Assembly (NCBI RefSeq): GCF_048773025.1
Contig: NC_133544.1
Coordinates: 682,001 to 746,000 of the forward strand
Direction of reading: 5' to 3'
Source of the DNA: Camelus bactrianus
Lineage: Eukaryota > Chordata > Mammalia > Artiodactyla > Camelidae
Length of the DNA: 64,000 bases
Shown here piece after piece: positions 10,901-22,690 of the stretch. Numbering within the stretch: position 1 is the first letter of the stretch; each line of letters starts with the position of its first letter. The translations under genes and the position numbers were made by a program. Under the pieces are notes generated by a model. That model saw only the letters and a list, made by a program, of their open reading frames with translations, made no database searches and was not told the DNA's origin.

Positions 10901-13900
10901 CTTTCCAGAATCCCATCAAATCTCAAGCACCGCGTGCTGCTGTGAGCACCGCGTGCTGCTGCGAGCACCGCACACTGGGCAGCGGAAACCACAGGCTTCT
11001 CTCTCCCGGTCCTAGAGGCCAGGGGTCCGAGGCCAGGGGTCCAAAACCCAGGTGTTGGCTCCTCCTGAGGCCTCTCTCCTGGGCTGGCCGATGGCAGTCC
11101 TCCACCCCCCTCCCCATCCCACGTCGTGGTCATCTCTCTGTGTGTCTGTGTGCTCAACTCTTCCCACAAGGACACCAGTCAGACCGGATCAGGACCCACC
11201 CTAGAGACCCCATTTGAACTTGACCACCTCTTTAAAGTCACATTCTGAGGTCCCGGGGGTTAAGGCTTCAACATTTGAATTTGGGGCGGGGGGACAGTTC
11301 AGTCCACAACATTAAATAGAAATAAAATGCAAGTTCTGGCACGTTGAGTGGAAAAGAGGATTCTAGAAGCACCCCGACGGAAGGACAGGTGGCCGGGCAC
11401 ACCGGGCAGGGCAGGCTCAGCCGTGGTGGCCGGTCAGGGCTCAGCTGCTCTGGTTACACTGGCAGGTCCGTCTGTGCAGCCGCGGCCCCATCCGTCCAGA
11501 CCACATCGCGAGGCTCGGGCGCCCTCTGGTGGCCATGCTGTGCCATCTCATGAGCCCCATTCCCAGACCCCAGGAGAGAGGTCACTGGGCAGCACCTCCT
11601 GGCACCGGGACCATAGTCACTCACCCCCCGCGCCCCACACAGCCACCTGCAGGAACCAGGGCAAAGTCAGAAACAGGGAAGAGGATATCGAAGAAAGGCC
11701 TGGGGAGCCAGAGGGGGAGAGAGAGGAGGCCAGACAGGCAGGCGCCCCCAGACAGGCACCGCACAGAACCACTCGGTGCAGCTCAGTGGTTCCGGTGAGG
11801 CCGCCTAGAGACGGCGATAAACCCCGGACACGCCTAGGGGCCAACAATGCGCCATGCGACAGCCCGGCCAGAAAGCCAGAGGGTCACTGTGGACCCACCT
11901 GATTGTACGTCCACCCTGGGACCCGGCCAGAGCTGGTGGCGCCACTGAGCAACAAAGTGATTAAGGAGTATTGCACTATCTCCCAAAGTATAAAACAAAT
12001 GCCACGAGTCCACACTGAGTAAACATAACTAAATAGCTGAATCAAAAATAAGTGGGCGCGGGGAGGGGATAGCTCCAGTGGCAGAGCGCACGCTTAGCGT
12101 GCATGAGGTCCTGGGCTCAATCCCCAGTGCCTCCTCTGGAAAACAAATAAATAAACCTAATTACCTCCCCCAAAAAATAAAATAAATAAGTAGGGGAGAA
12201 GAGCCCCATCTCCTGCGGTGGCACCCCAGCAGTTCATACGGAGGCCCCTCAAGGAGGCAGAGGGTAACTCCCCCTCCTCCCCCTCGAGTGCGGAATTGGC
12301 ACGCACTCTGCGGGTGGTGCCTCCTGGAGTCCACCTGCAGTGACAGAGTCCGCCGAGCTGACTTGGGACGGGGAGCTGCCACCCATGGGCTTCCGCTTCT
12401 CTGCCGGACTGGAGCCCCTCGTGTTCTCGCTGTCAAGCTGGGCTGTAGGTACGCGGGGGCTCTGCTCCCCACCGCGCCCTACCCCGTGTGTGTGCGTAAG
12501 GCCCACACACGCTGGTGTTGCGTGCCCTGTAATTTCCCTGGAACAGAGCCCCTTGTGGCCATCTCGCGCGTTGCACGCCCTGCCAGACCCAGGTCCAGAG
12601 ACAAGGCCTCGCCTCCAGCAGGTGGGGTTCTCCCGCAGAGCAAGATCCGAAACAGACTTGGACGTCAGCATGTGTGTGCGTGTGCGCCCGGCTGTGTGTG
12701 TGCTCACAGACGTACGTCCCAGCTCCACCCACCTAGAGGTCATAGGAACAATGATACACATATGTAGGGGAGGGGTGTCAAACGGGGCCACTTGTGGGAA
12801 CTGAGGAAGGAGACTAGGGGCCTTACAGTGTTCCTGCAAGGTTTCTGTAGGATTCAGGCGATCTCAGTGTGGACAACGTGCACCAGTCTTCGACCACAAG
12901 AGCATCTGGACTGTGGAAGGAGCCCGTTTGCAGAGGGTTCAAGGCGGCCCAGGTGGGGTCGGGGGATCTAGCCCCTTGCTGGGACAGGCTGGCCTGTGAC
13001 CGCAGCCCACAACAGAGAACAGCCGAAGGACGCTGTGCCCAGCCTAGCCGTCCAGGGGCGGTGGGAGAGGTCAGTAGCATGGGGCATGGGAAGCTACCTG
13101 TGTCTCTCCCCTCCAGGCCACAACCAGTGAAGCGTCCACAACTAACAAAGGTGTGTCTGCCCAACACGGGAGGACCCCGGAGAATCCCACACTCCTGCAC
13201 ATCTACAGGTGAGTGGGCAGGACCACAGAGGAGGCCGACCCCAGGGGACAGGGGATGCAGCGCCTGAATCCCGTGGCGGCCGAGCCTGCTGCCCCAGAAG
13301 ACCGGGTTGCAGCAGGGGAGGCGGAGCGCACGACGCCGGACCGCCGGCTGCATCCGCACCTGCGGCCACAGGTAAGCGGGCAGCAGCGGCAGCGGGGCCC
13401 GTGCCCCTGTCCCTCCAGCCGCTGGGGCGCCCCCACCGCGGCAGCAGAGCCGGCGAACCTTGCAGCAGCAGACAGGGAGGAGGGGCCAGCTCCACCCTGC
13501 CGGCCTTCCCGGTCCCCCTGTGGCTCCTCCTGGGGTCGCGGATTCCAGGGAGGAAGCCACGATCCCCGTGCACTAGGTGGCGATGCCAGCGACACTGGCA
13601 CCAAGGACTCTGAAGGCACAAGAAGCAATGACGGGGGAACGGGCGACACGCGCACAGAGGCGGTGGAGGGTGCAAGGCGCCGAACCCCAAGCACAACGGA
13701 GGAGCGCGGGACCGAGACCACAGCTTGTGTTATGGCGCCACCTGCTGGAGAGCGAAAGAAAGGGCCCCGATTGCTGCCTGTTCCCGCGTGAAAGGCGCCC
13801 GGTGGAAGAGAGCACCAGCGGAGGACCCGCTCATTAGCCACCGCCCAGAACCACAGCCACACAGAGACGCGGCGGCGACGCTCCGGAAGCCGCAGGAAAG

Positions 13901-15916
13901 GCCGTGGAAGGCTGCAGCCTAATGGACAGACAAGTCAGATCCGCTGTCACAAAGACACGCGGCCAGCGACTCTCAGGAAGGCAGTTCAGTGGGCTCGGGA
14001 GTAAAATTGATGAACGGAGGAAAATCCTTACCAAAGAGATTGAAACTCCAGGAAAGAATCGAACAGGACTGCTGGAGCTGAAGAACCCAGTAAGCCAGAC
14101 GAAGACCGCGTGGAAGAGAGACTCAGTGAGCTCGCAGACAAACCGAGAAATGACACCGGTAGAAGGGGAAAGAGAACTAGGACACTAAACGATGAAGAAA
14201 GTCCATGGGAACGACCTGACCCTGTGAAAGGCAATGTCAGGGCAGTGGGTGTCCCAGGAGGACAAGAGACAGAAGGGGAGTGAGAACTTCCCAACCCGGG
14301 GAAGGAGCCGGCACACAAGCCCATGAAGGCAGGAGAACACCTGGTTACCACAATGCGAAAAGGCCTTCTCCGAGACACACTGTATCAGAATTGTCAGAAG
14401 GCAATGGTTGGGGAGGGTGTAGCTCAGTGGTAGAGCGCGTGCCTCGCATGCACGAGGTCCTGGGTTCAATCCCCAGCACCTCCATTAAAAATACATACAT
14501 ACATGCATGCATACACCTAATTACCTCCGCCTCAAAAGCAAAAGTCAATGACGAAGAAGTTCAAAGGCAGCCAGGGAAAAGAACGGTCAACTGCAAAGGA
14601 ACCCCCATTAAGCCATCAGAGGACTGCGCATCAGAAACCCTACAGGCCAAGAGGGAGTGGGAGGGAGTGGAACGACATTCTCAAAATGCTGGAAGGTAAA
14701 AACTGTCACCCAATCGTACTCCATCTGGCACAGCTCTCATTCAAACGTGAAGGAGAAATGAAGGATTTCCCAGACAAACAGAGGGGTTTTGTGAGGGGTT
14801 TCACTGACATTAGACCTGCCTTATAAGGAACGTTGAAAACAGCTTTTCTACTAGAAACAAAAAGGCAAAAGTCCACAAAACTTTGAGCAAAGTGATAAAC
14901 AGAATCAGAACATTGCGACTCAACAGAACAGAGCTTCAGACAGCTTGTTACAGCATGAAGGCTAAGAGGGAAAATAACTCTAGCTGCTTCATCCTGGCAA
15001 CAAGCTCACGGTGCAAAAAGGGGCCACCTGAGGCGCAAAATACACGGGGAAGGGGAAGGAGCCGGTACAGGCAAAGGAAGGCACGTGCTGTCGGCAGAAA
15101 AAGGCCTGTCACCTCTGTGATGTTTTACACAGTCCTCGTGGTAACCACAAAACAAATCCAGGGCAGAGACACAAAACATAAAAAAAAAGAGGAAACAGAA
15201 AAATATCATAGAAAGTCACCAAACCAAAACGGCAGAAAGAAACACAGGGAACAAATAACAGACACAGGAATGAAGAAGACGTGGTGTGTACACAGTGAAG
15301 CACTGCTCGGCCTTTTTTTAAAAATGATGAAATCTTGTCATTTGTGACAGCATGGACGGACCTGGAGGGAACTACGCTGAGGGAGCTAAGTCAGATGGAG
15401 AGAGACAAATGCTGGATGATGTCAGTCACATGCGGAATATGCAAACAGACGAGCACACAAAAAAGAAAAATCAACGAACAAAACCAAACAAGAACACACG
15501 GACACAGAAAACGGAGCAGCGGTTACGGGGCTGGGGGTGAAATGAGTGGAGTCCAGTGACAGACGGAAACTGAGTTGCTGGCGGTGAGCGCGCCGAAGGG
15601 TCTACAGGCAAATGTGCTGTACGTATGAAACTTACACAGTATTATAAACCAATGTTACCTCAATAAAAAGTAAATCTTAAAGAAAGAAAAAAAGAAAAGA
15701 AAAGAAAAGAAGGAAAGAAAAGAAAAGAAAAAGAGGCAGTGGGAGGCCTGAGACCATAAGTGAGACAACCAACTCCTGGCCGGAGTGACCCCATAGGGCA
15801 GGGGCCCGAGACCTGGCCGAGGTTTGGGATAGCCCACCCAGCAGCTACCACCTTCAGGTCACCCTTCAGTGCCCCAAGGAGCCAAGAATTCCGGGGGGAG
15901 CCTGACCCCTGGCCGC
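7959..15916. repeat. Second complete unit of the tandem array
   Basis: All features described for copy 1 (1-7958) recur here at +7,958. This includes the SINEs (about 10445-10562, 12059-12190, 14410-14544), the MaLR fragment (about 11180-11310), the LINE (about 13918-15738) and the CTCF-type motifs (9442-9455, 11519-11532, 13569-13582, 13735-13748). Confidence 0.97.
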
Positions 15917-17095
15917 GCCCCTGGTGGGCATGGATGCCCGGCAGTCGCTCAGGCAGGCTGCGCTGTTTGTGATGCAGCCTAAGAGCCAGTGTGGGTCCCA
16001 GACCCCAGCACAAATCTCCACAGAGGACATCAAACTAGTCCGAGTGTCACATCAGTCACTTATCCACTTGAAAGGCTACGCTTACCATGATTCCTTCTAA
16101 AACCAGTGGTAAATTTTCTCCCCAAATTGTTGACTCTCGTGAGGGACAAACCTCACACATGTGCAAATGTGAAAGATTGAGACACGGCTCCCGGGGGTCC
16201 CACGGCCCCTCCTCCCCCAGTGTGATTCCTTCACGTCAGAGCTGCCCCCTCCCCCGGCACGGCACCACCAGACCCTCCCCCTGGAGGCCCGAGTGGCCCC
16301 CACAGGCCCAGGCTTCCTCCCCTAGCAGGGACCAGACGCCCCATCCTGTCCCACTGGGACCCCCACCCAAGAGGTGCCAGGACAGGTGACCAGGAGAGGG
16401 GTCCCCTTGTCCTGTCTCCCAAACACCAGTATCACAGTCCAGGGGCCCAACGTCCTCCGAGATCTCCAAACGCTGCCCTCAGCGGGACACTCACCACAGG
16501 TGCAGCCAGCGCAGCCCGATGACCCAGGGCCAAGGGGTGGCCTAGCGCCAGTGAGCCCGGCCTGGCAGGGGTCAGGACCCAGGCCGAGCCTGGGCTGGCA
16601 TCAGGGTGGCCTAGAGCTGGGCTCAGGTAAGCCTGGGCCTGCCTCGGTGCAGGTGGCCCCTCGGGCCACTGCTGGCCACGGCGTCCGGAGCAGCACCTCT
16701 CAGCTGGACCTCAGGAGCCCGCACATGCCGGGCTCTGCTGCCCCCGTGTGGCCGTCAGCAGCATCGCACCCACTCGGCCCACAGGAGGCTCTGCCCAGAC
16801 CTGGGGCTCCTGGGGGGACAGGGGCAGTGGACAGGGGACACGAAGCAGTGGGGAGGGGCAGAGGGCAAGGGGCAGGGGGCATGGCCAGCACCACTTGGTG
16901 GATGGTGTCCGGGTTCAGCCTGGGGCCCAGTCCGTGTGCATCCTGGGTCCAGTCCTCCCTGCCCCGCCCCCCCGTCCTTTCAGGTAGGTGAGCTCTGGGC
17001 TCCTTGGAACCACCTTAGAGGAAGGGTCACACTGGGTGCCGGGCACGCCGGGGGGCCCTGCGCCTGGGCTCCTGCGTCGTCAGGGCTGTCCTGAC
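15917..17095. repeat. Truncated third unit and right edge of the array
   Basis: This matches unit bases 1 to about 1200. It is the same as the other copies until about 17078. It then has a one-base change, lacks about 22 bases present in the other copies, matches again over about ten bases (gctgtcctga) and ends near 17095. After that the sequence is unrelated, single-copy DNA. Short matching bases at the edge suggest a junction formed with microhomology. Confidence 0.9.
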
Positions 17096-17681
17096 ACGCT
17101 TAACTTGAAACTGCGATCACTGCTGATCGCTTTTCAGACCTATTTGACAGCAACTGGGCTCAGTGAGTTTATCTCATGCCCCACACCTCATCAACCTAGC
17201 CCTGGGGTATTAAAGGATTTTGGAGTTGAAAACGAACCTACAAAGAGCTCCTTTGTGCTGGACGCACAAGTCAGAATCCTGTGAAGTCCTTCCTGTGCGA
17301 AGTGATGTCTGTGACGTGTGGCTATATCCCAGTAGCCTGGACACACACCTCTGGGCAGCTCAGTGCAGCCATACAGGGTCCGTTCCTAGTCTGTATAAAT
17401 CAGCCAGGTATAAAGCATTAGAAATCTTTAAACTCTTGTAAGATAACCAGCTCTATTATCTAAAAGCACAGTCATAAAACTGAATACTTTTCTTGAATTC
17501 AAATAAGAAATCTACTAAGAAATTTACATTTCTTTGGGTCAAATGCGAAGGCAATAACAAAGCAATTTCCATACATTTCACCACTAAAGGATACTGTAGT
17601 TTTCATTTATGTGCTTAATTTTACAAAAGACATCATGTTATTACTTAACAACAACTTTACTGGATTTTAAATGTCTTTTTT

Positions 17682-17823
17682 GACTTGGTTGTTTTTTTTT
17701 TTTAATGGGGGGAGGTGATTTAGGTTTGTTCATTTATTTATTTAAGGAGAAGTGCTGTGGATTGAACCCAGGACCTTGTGCATGCTAGGCTCGCACTCTA
17801 CCACTGAGGTACACCCTCCCCTC
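17682..17823 (-). repeat. Camelid vic-type SINE with target-site duplication
   Basis: The reverse-complement head ends at the right (ccactgaggtacaccctcccc) and the tail is TTTA-rich at the left. The same 15-bp ttaaatgtctttttt stretch flanks it at 17667-17681 and 17824-17838, as expected for target-primed insertion. Confidence 0.85.
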
Positions 17824-17831
17824 TTAAATGT

Positions 17832-18547
17832 CTTTTTTTTTTCCAGAAAAATGTAACGGATTTATTTATAATTGCTGTGAAGTTGAACTGCTGAAACTTG
17901 TTCACTGAAACATTTTGACTTGCATTAATATTTTGTATCCCTCATTTGTATTAAAAGTTCACACACAAATGAAAACAGAAAAACCGCCAACACCTGATTT
18001 CCATCCCCTACATTTCCACCTGCAATCGTATACTTAGGTAACTTTTGACCCCGTGGAATAAAAATACCTAACGTTCAGAACTACCAATAACAGGAAGAGG
18101 AGATTTTTTTTTTTTTTAAAGAATGAAATGTTTCCCGTCATAGTGGATTCTTAAGCACGTTCTCCACATGTGCGGCGTGCTAGCTGGATGTCTTTTGGCG
18201 TAATTGTTACGTTTGGCATGGACAGCACACAGGTTGGTGTCTTCAAAAAGGCCAGATAGGCCTCCCTTGCCTCCTGCAAAGCACCAACAGCTGCACTCTG
18301 GAAGCGCAGTCTGTTCTCAAGTCCTGAACAATTTCCCGCACCAGGCTCCGGAAGGGAAGTTTGCGCATCAGTTCGGTGGACTTTGGTAACGTCCGATTGC
18401 ACGGGGTGCCGCACCAGGCCTGTGACGACGAGGCTTCTCCGCCCCTCCACCAGAGGGCGCACCCCCGCGAGCGGAGTTTGGAGCCAGTTGCTTCCTCGGC
18501 GCTTTACCACCGGTCGATTTGCGGGCAGCCCGCTTTCCATGAGCCGT
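17832..18547 (-). pseudogene. H3-3A pseudogene: Processed pseudogene of histone H3.3 (H3-3A type)
   Basis: The reverse strand reads through an H3.3-like coding region with no introns. The N-terminal part is near 18545 (the start codon is now ACG, then gctcat…gcccgcaaatcgaccggtgg). The C-terminal part reads [18 protein letters not shown] and [10 protein letters not shown] and ends GERA-stop at 18151-18153. The 3' part matches the H3-3A 3' UTR ('cactatgacgggaaacatttcattct', 'aaataaatccgttac') and ends in an A-run at 17832-17842. The coding part is about 397 bp against 411 for intact H3.3, so it carries frameshifting deletions as well as the lost start. Intron loss and the poly(A) end show retroposition. 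The CpG-rich body contains a CTCF-like motif at 18447-18460. Confidence 0.9.
18447..18460 (+). promoter_or_regulatory. CTCF-type motif inside the H3.3 pseudogene, right-pointing
   Basis: The plus strand reads CCACCAGAGGGCGC, a full core match. It coincides with H3.3 codons around Ser-Ala-Pro-Ser, where the functional gene reads gcgccctctactgg on the coding strand. A change of two bases (ac to gg) would have made the match. Confidence 0.5.
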
Positions 18548-18696
18548 GGTATAGAGATCTCCTTACTTACCCCGCTTCTCCTTCGGCTGGAGCTCGGCAA
18601 GCTAGAGGCGGCGCTGGCGTTGGAGAGCGACTTCAATGTCTCTACTGACTAATTTTTTAATAACCTTAGGCGCTTCGCCGCAGTGCTGGGGCTCGG

Positions 18697-18709
18697 GCGC
18701 CCCTGGTGG
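18697..18709 (-). promoter_or_regulatory. CTCF-like motif outside the array, left-pointing
   Basis: GCGCCCCTGGTGG followed by CCATGCTATGCCAT. The flanks resemble those of unit site B (gctcgggcgcc… tggtggccatgct.tgccat), so this is probably a diverged relative of the module in the array. Confidence 0.45.
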
Positions 18710-18719
18710 CCATGCTATG

Positions 18720-20080
18720 CCATTGCGTGTTCTTCCAGCCCCGCCCCAGCCAGGTGGGCTCTCAGGCAGGTGAGCTTTGCGGGCATCCCATCTGACAGCA
18801 TAAAGCTCCCCTCCCCTCCTCCCCGTCCTGCTCATGGTCAAGTCCCAGAGTAACGTCGCCTGGCGGGGAGGCCCTGACATAGCCCCACCAGCCTGGTCTC
18901 CTCTGCACGTCACCTACCCACTTACCTACATGACACTGTCCCCCCACGGGTGCAGGGCCTCTCCCCCTAGGAAGTGAAAGCCAGCACATCCTCAGCGATA
19001 CACACGCTAAACTGACAGGGGCCGGGGTGGAAAAGGAGATGGAAGCAAAGGAAATTTTGGAATCTGCAGGCGGAGACGTGGTGATCGAGTCACAAGCTGA
19101 AATCTCAGTCAGCAGCCAGGAAAACACACAGCAACCCAACTTCCACTGCAGCACCGGAAAGGCTGGGTACCTGGGGGCGTCAGGATGGGCCCGGGGGCGT
19201 GTCCGAGAGCAGAGGACCAGGGGACAGACAGCAGAGAAGACCCTGAGCCCAGACGGATGAGGGCAACTTTATAAGGAACCACCAGACTTTCTGGGTCAGT
19301 TTTGAACTTGGGAAGGCATGTCCACCTCCATCCAGAACTGCTGCACTGCTAAGCGGCCTGGAACATTTCCATTTCCAGCCTTTAGTGCAGGGAGGCCGGC
19401 CAGGGACACGGGGATCAGGCAGACACAGTAACTGCCACGCAGGGTCACTTAGGCCAGAACAAGAAGAGACGTGTCCAGGCACACGAGGGCCAAGAGAACC
19501 TCTGCCCACAAACCCATTCTGGGTCTGTTAGGGCAAAACTCAGTGGTGTGACACAAGGAAAAGTCAGTGGCATGGCTCACATGAGCGAGGTCCCCGCCTC
19601 CCTCCATGAACGAAGTCAGAGACTAGGCAGGGCGGGTGGGGCAGCTTGGAAGTCCCTGGTGCAGGTGACCCTGGTGGTTCTCAAACCCACCAGCACACGC
19701 GCGTTCCAGCTGGAGGGGGCATCCGGGCGAGGAAGGGGCCTTCGTTCCAGCAACGGAGCCTCGGCCCAAGTCGGGTTGCAGCTCCAGGATGGCTGGCGGC
19801 CCAGGAGGAGCCTCCAGAATGTTCTTCCGCAGGAGGTGGGGAGGCCAGGTGGACCTGTGCGGAGAAATCTAACCAGCAACTCAGCGTGAAAGAACGAGTG
19901 AATTTTGCACTTTTAAAGCAAAGCAAGAACCTAAACAGTAATCCGCTGAGGGGGGAGGAGCCCAGCAGGAGTTAAAGGGGCCGGCGTCTGGCCGTGCCAG
20001 GGAGGAGCACCTAGCCTCTTTAGCGAATGTGGAGCTCAGCGTACACAGAACATTCACTAGTGCTCAGTCCACTCATCTTC
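18720..20080. other. Unassigned single-copy DNA
   Basis: This is GC-rich and has short open frames only. I recognise no gene, RNA or repeat family in it. Confidence 0.5.
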
Positions 20081-20082
20081 TT

Positions 20083-20440
20083 TCAAAGGGAAGTAAATTC
20101 TGACACCTGCTGCAGCCAGGAGGCGTCTGCAGGGCAGGATGCTGGGCGAAGTAAGCCAGACACAAAAGGACAGAGCCTGTGTGATGCTGTGAGAGCAGGC
20201 AGAGAGCCAGGTGTGAACAGAGGAAGGGGGCAGGAGACCACGCATCTTGTGAACACCGGGGGTCCTTGGAAAGACAGAGAAAAGCAGGAACCTCTGGGCA
20301 GATAAGCAGTCACACCTTGTGGGGTGACAAGTGGCCTGGAAGCTGACAAAGAAAGGCAGGAATCTCCAGTGTCTGAATGTGACCTTTTCCTCATTATGCC
20401 CTCATTTCAATAAAATCAGCCTTGCAGATCAGAAGCAGCC
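20083..20440 (+). mobile_element. Old L1 3'-end fragment
   Basis: 'ttctgacacctgctgcag' and 'gggcgaagtaagccagacacaaaagga' follow the L1M-type 3' region found in all placental mammals. Strongly diverged. Confidence 0.6.
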
Positions 20441-20584
20441 ATCATGCACAGACGCCATGACACTTCCGATCCAGACTAAATAAGGACAAAAATCCCTCCT
20501 GCCCTGGGGAAGGTGGAGCTGGGATGATGATCAGGGAATACGACCCCCACCTCCTCCCCCCCCCCAGTGAATATTCCATCTATT

Positions 20585-20680
20585 CATTTTTTTTCACTTG
20601 AAGTGTAGTCAGTTACAATGTGTCGACTTCTGGTGTACAGCACACACCCATTCATTTTACACCGTATGTAACCAACTTGC
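20585..20680 (-). mobile_element. Cetartiodactyl L1 3'-end fragment
   Basis: It starts with a T-run and follows 'gtagtcagttacaatgtgtcgacttctggtgtacagca', the reverse of the common ungulate L1 tail ending. The same family is at 43368-43558. Confidence 0.6.
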
Positions 20681-20689
20681 CAAGGAGAC

Positions 20690-20860
20690 TCAGGGCAGGG
20701 GCTCACCTGAGCTGCCCACTCTCCCCTCGAGAGCGTCCTGTTGCTTAATAAATCCTCGCCTTACTTTCTTAACTTCCCTCTCTCGTCTCCAAATTCTTTC
20801 TGCAACAAGACAAGAACCTAGCCTCCGGCAGCACACTGGTCCACAGTCCCTGGAGTGACA
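20690..20860 (+). mobile_element. Possible LTR remnant (fossil)
   Basis: The segment has an AATAAA (about 20747) followed by a T/C-rich stretch and 'aaattctttctgcaac', similar in layout to the R-U5 part of mammalian endogenous retroviral LTRs. The family is not determined. It is short, old and without genes. Confidence 0.3.
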
Positions 20861-20929
20861 AATCGCAGAGACAGAAAGCATGGTGGGGGCCTGGGGCTGG
20901 GGGAGTGGGGGCGTGAGGACAGAGCTTCT

Positions 20930-21075
20930 GTCTCACAGGATGAGAACGGTTCCGGAGATGGGTGGTGATGGTGGTCGCACAACCACGTGAATGTCCTTAA
21001 CGCCACCGAGCTGTTCACTTAAAGATGGGTAAAATGGTAAATTTTATATTATATTTTACCACAATAAAAAAATAG
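20930..21075 (+). mobile_element. Old L1 3'-UTR end
   Basis: 'ttccggagatgggtggtgatggtggtc', 'gttcacttaaagatgg' and 'ttttaccacaataaaaaaa' are the classic L1M 3' end. Confidence 0.8.
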
Positions 21076-21371
21076 TGAATAAAATTTACCACCCTGAAAA
21101 ATGTTCAATGGTGGATTACAGAAGACATTTTTTTTTTAGTTCTACTTTCCAAACTAACAGCGGACAAAACGTACGATGGAAAAAGTGACTGATCCAAAAG
21201 ATGGTGGGGTGGGCAGGGAGTAAAAAAAAAAAAGATGACAAACACATAAGATGAGGTGGTAGAAGAAGGTCCACGTGTAACAGAATTCACCAGAAATGAA
21301 TACGGATTGATTTCGCCTTTTAAATGTAGCGTTTAAACAACAAAGTTCACGTCTGAGGCCAGACTGCACAG

Positions 21372-21733
21372 AGTGCCTCAGTCAGCTCGGGGCCCTGCAA
21401 CGAAACACCACAGACGGGGGACCTCAAACAGCAGACAAAAATATCTCACCGTCCTGGAGGCTGGACATCCCAGATCAAGGTGCCAGCATGGCCGGGTCCT
21501 GTGAGGACCCCTCCTGGCTTACAGGCGGCTGCCTTCTTGCCATGTCCTCAGCGGTGGGGAGAGCGCTGCGGTCCCTCCCCCTCATGAGGGCAACAACCCT
21601 GTCATGGGGGACCACCCCCGTGACCTCGCCTAACCCTGCTCACCTCCCAGGGGCCCCGCCTACAAACACCACCCCACTGGGCTAGGGCTTCAGCGTACGG
21701 ATTCTGGGGGGACACAACATTCAGTCCACAGCA
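21372..21733 (-). mobile_element. MaLR-type solo LTR (fossil)
   Basis: In reverse orientation it reads from 'tgctgtggactgaatgttgtgtcc' to the 'cctccaggacggtgaga' end, the layout of an MLT1/MST-type LTR, nearly full length. No internal region is present. Divergence suggests an insertion shared by placental mammals. Confidence 0.75.
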
Positions 21734-22369
21734 GAGGGTTTGAGAATAAAGGGTGGTAACTCATATACCATGAAAACACAAGTCAAATCAAAGCATGTGG
21801 CACAAATCTGTTGGCAGGATGGAACGTAAGGCAAAAAGCATGAGTAGCAATTACATAGATGCTCAGAGTAACAAAGGGACAGGGCATATGGAACCTGTTA
21901 CCAACTTGTAGGAACCAAAACCTAGTGGAAAATGTAGGGCAAAAGTGACAGACAGACATACGGGAAGGTGGCAAACGCAACCGCACATGAGGCGTCAAAA
22001 AACCGCCCTCGCCCAAGACCAGCAGACTGCTCAGAGGGCAGAACTCCTGGCGATGCCTCTTCCAAACCCAACGCCTCCTCTCAATTCCCAGGACTTAGGA
22101 CGATGGGAGGCTTCAGTTTACAGGGCCCAAGGAGGGTGGGGATCCAAGATTATCAAAGACAATCGCTATGAAGCTGCAGAGAAAAAGCGAAGACCACGTA
22201 CAGAGCACCAAGGATCAGGCTTCCGGGAGACAAAACAGTAATCCTGGGTGCCAAAGCCCCAGGTGCGGGCGGGGATGCAGGGCTCGCTCACGCGGCCTTG
22301 CTGGAAAACCCTGTGGCTTCTCCTGGAGGAGGTCAGCAGCCCCTTGACTGTGTCCCGACAGCTCTACTC

Positions 22370-22690
22370 CTAAGTCTGTAAACCCAGGGAAACTTCAGCC
22401 CAAGGGTGAGAGACCACAAGAGTCGTCACACCAGCACGGCTTACGTTAGCAAAAATCTGAAAAAATCCAAATATCCACAGATGCAGACGGGATGGGATTG
22501 TGCGGGAACAACCACATAAAGGGTCTTTAATTGGCACGCAGAATGAATGAAGACACGCGACAGTATGGGTGAATCTTAGCAAAACTCAGAGTGAAAAAGC
22601 CAGAGAGGAACATACATAGCATGACACCCTTTCCATAAAATTAAAAACAACTAAAGTCAAAATAAACACTCAGAAATACATACCGATTCA
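22370..22690 (+). mobile_element. Old L1 3'-region fragment
   Basis: It follows the order of an L1M 3' part: 'aaaatctgaaaaaatccaaatatccaca', 'tgggtgaatcttagcaaaactcag' and 'catagcatgacaccctttccataaa'. Diverged and partial. Confidence 0.65.

Larger units (their letters stand above)
1..17095. repeat. 8-kb head-to-tail tandem array (macrosatellite-like), about 2.15 copies in window
   Basis: The sequence starting at base 1 recurs exactly at 7959 and 15917, giving a unit of 7,958 bp in the same orientation. Copies 1 and 2 are complete; copy 3 keeps only about the first 1.2 kb. Every long reading frame recurs unchanged at +7,958. The only difference I found between copies 1 and 2 is A at 1893 versus G at 9851, inside a G-run. 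The array enters from the left edge, so its true left end and copy number are unknown. By synteny it lies between the IGH 3' regulatory region and TMEM121. Each unit contains three SINEs, a HAL1/L1 LINE, a MaLR fragment and several CTCF-type motifs. It is either a very young tandem duplication or an assembly artefact. Confidence 0.97.

Noticed and set aside
18153-18636. 161-codon minus-strand gene
   Set aside because: Its C-terminal half is a frameshifted histone H3.3; it is a processed pseudogene without the original start.
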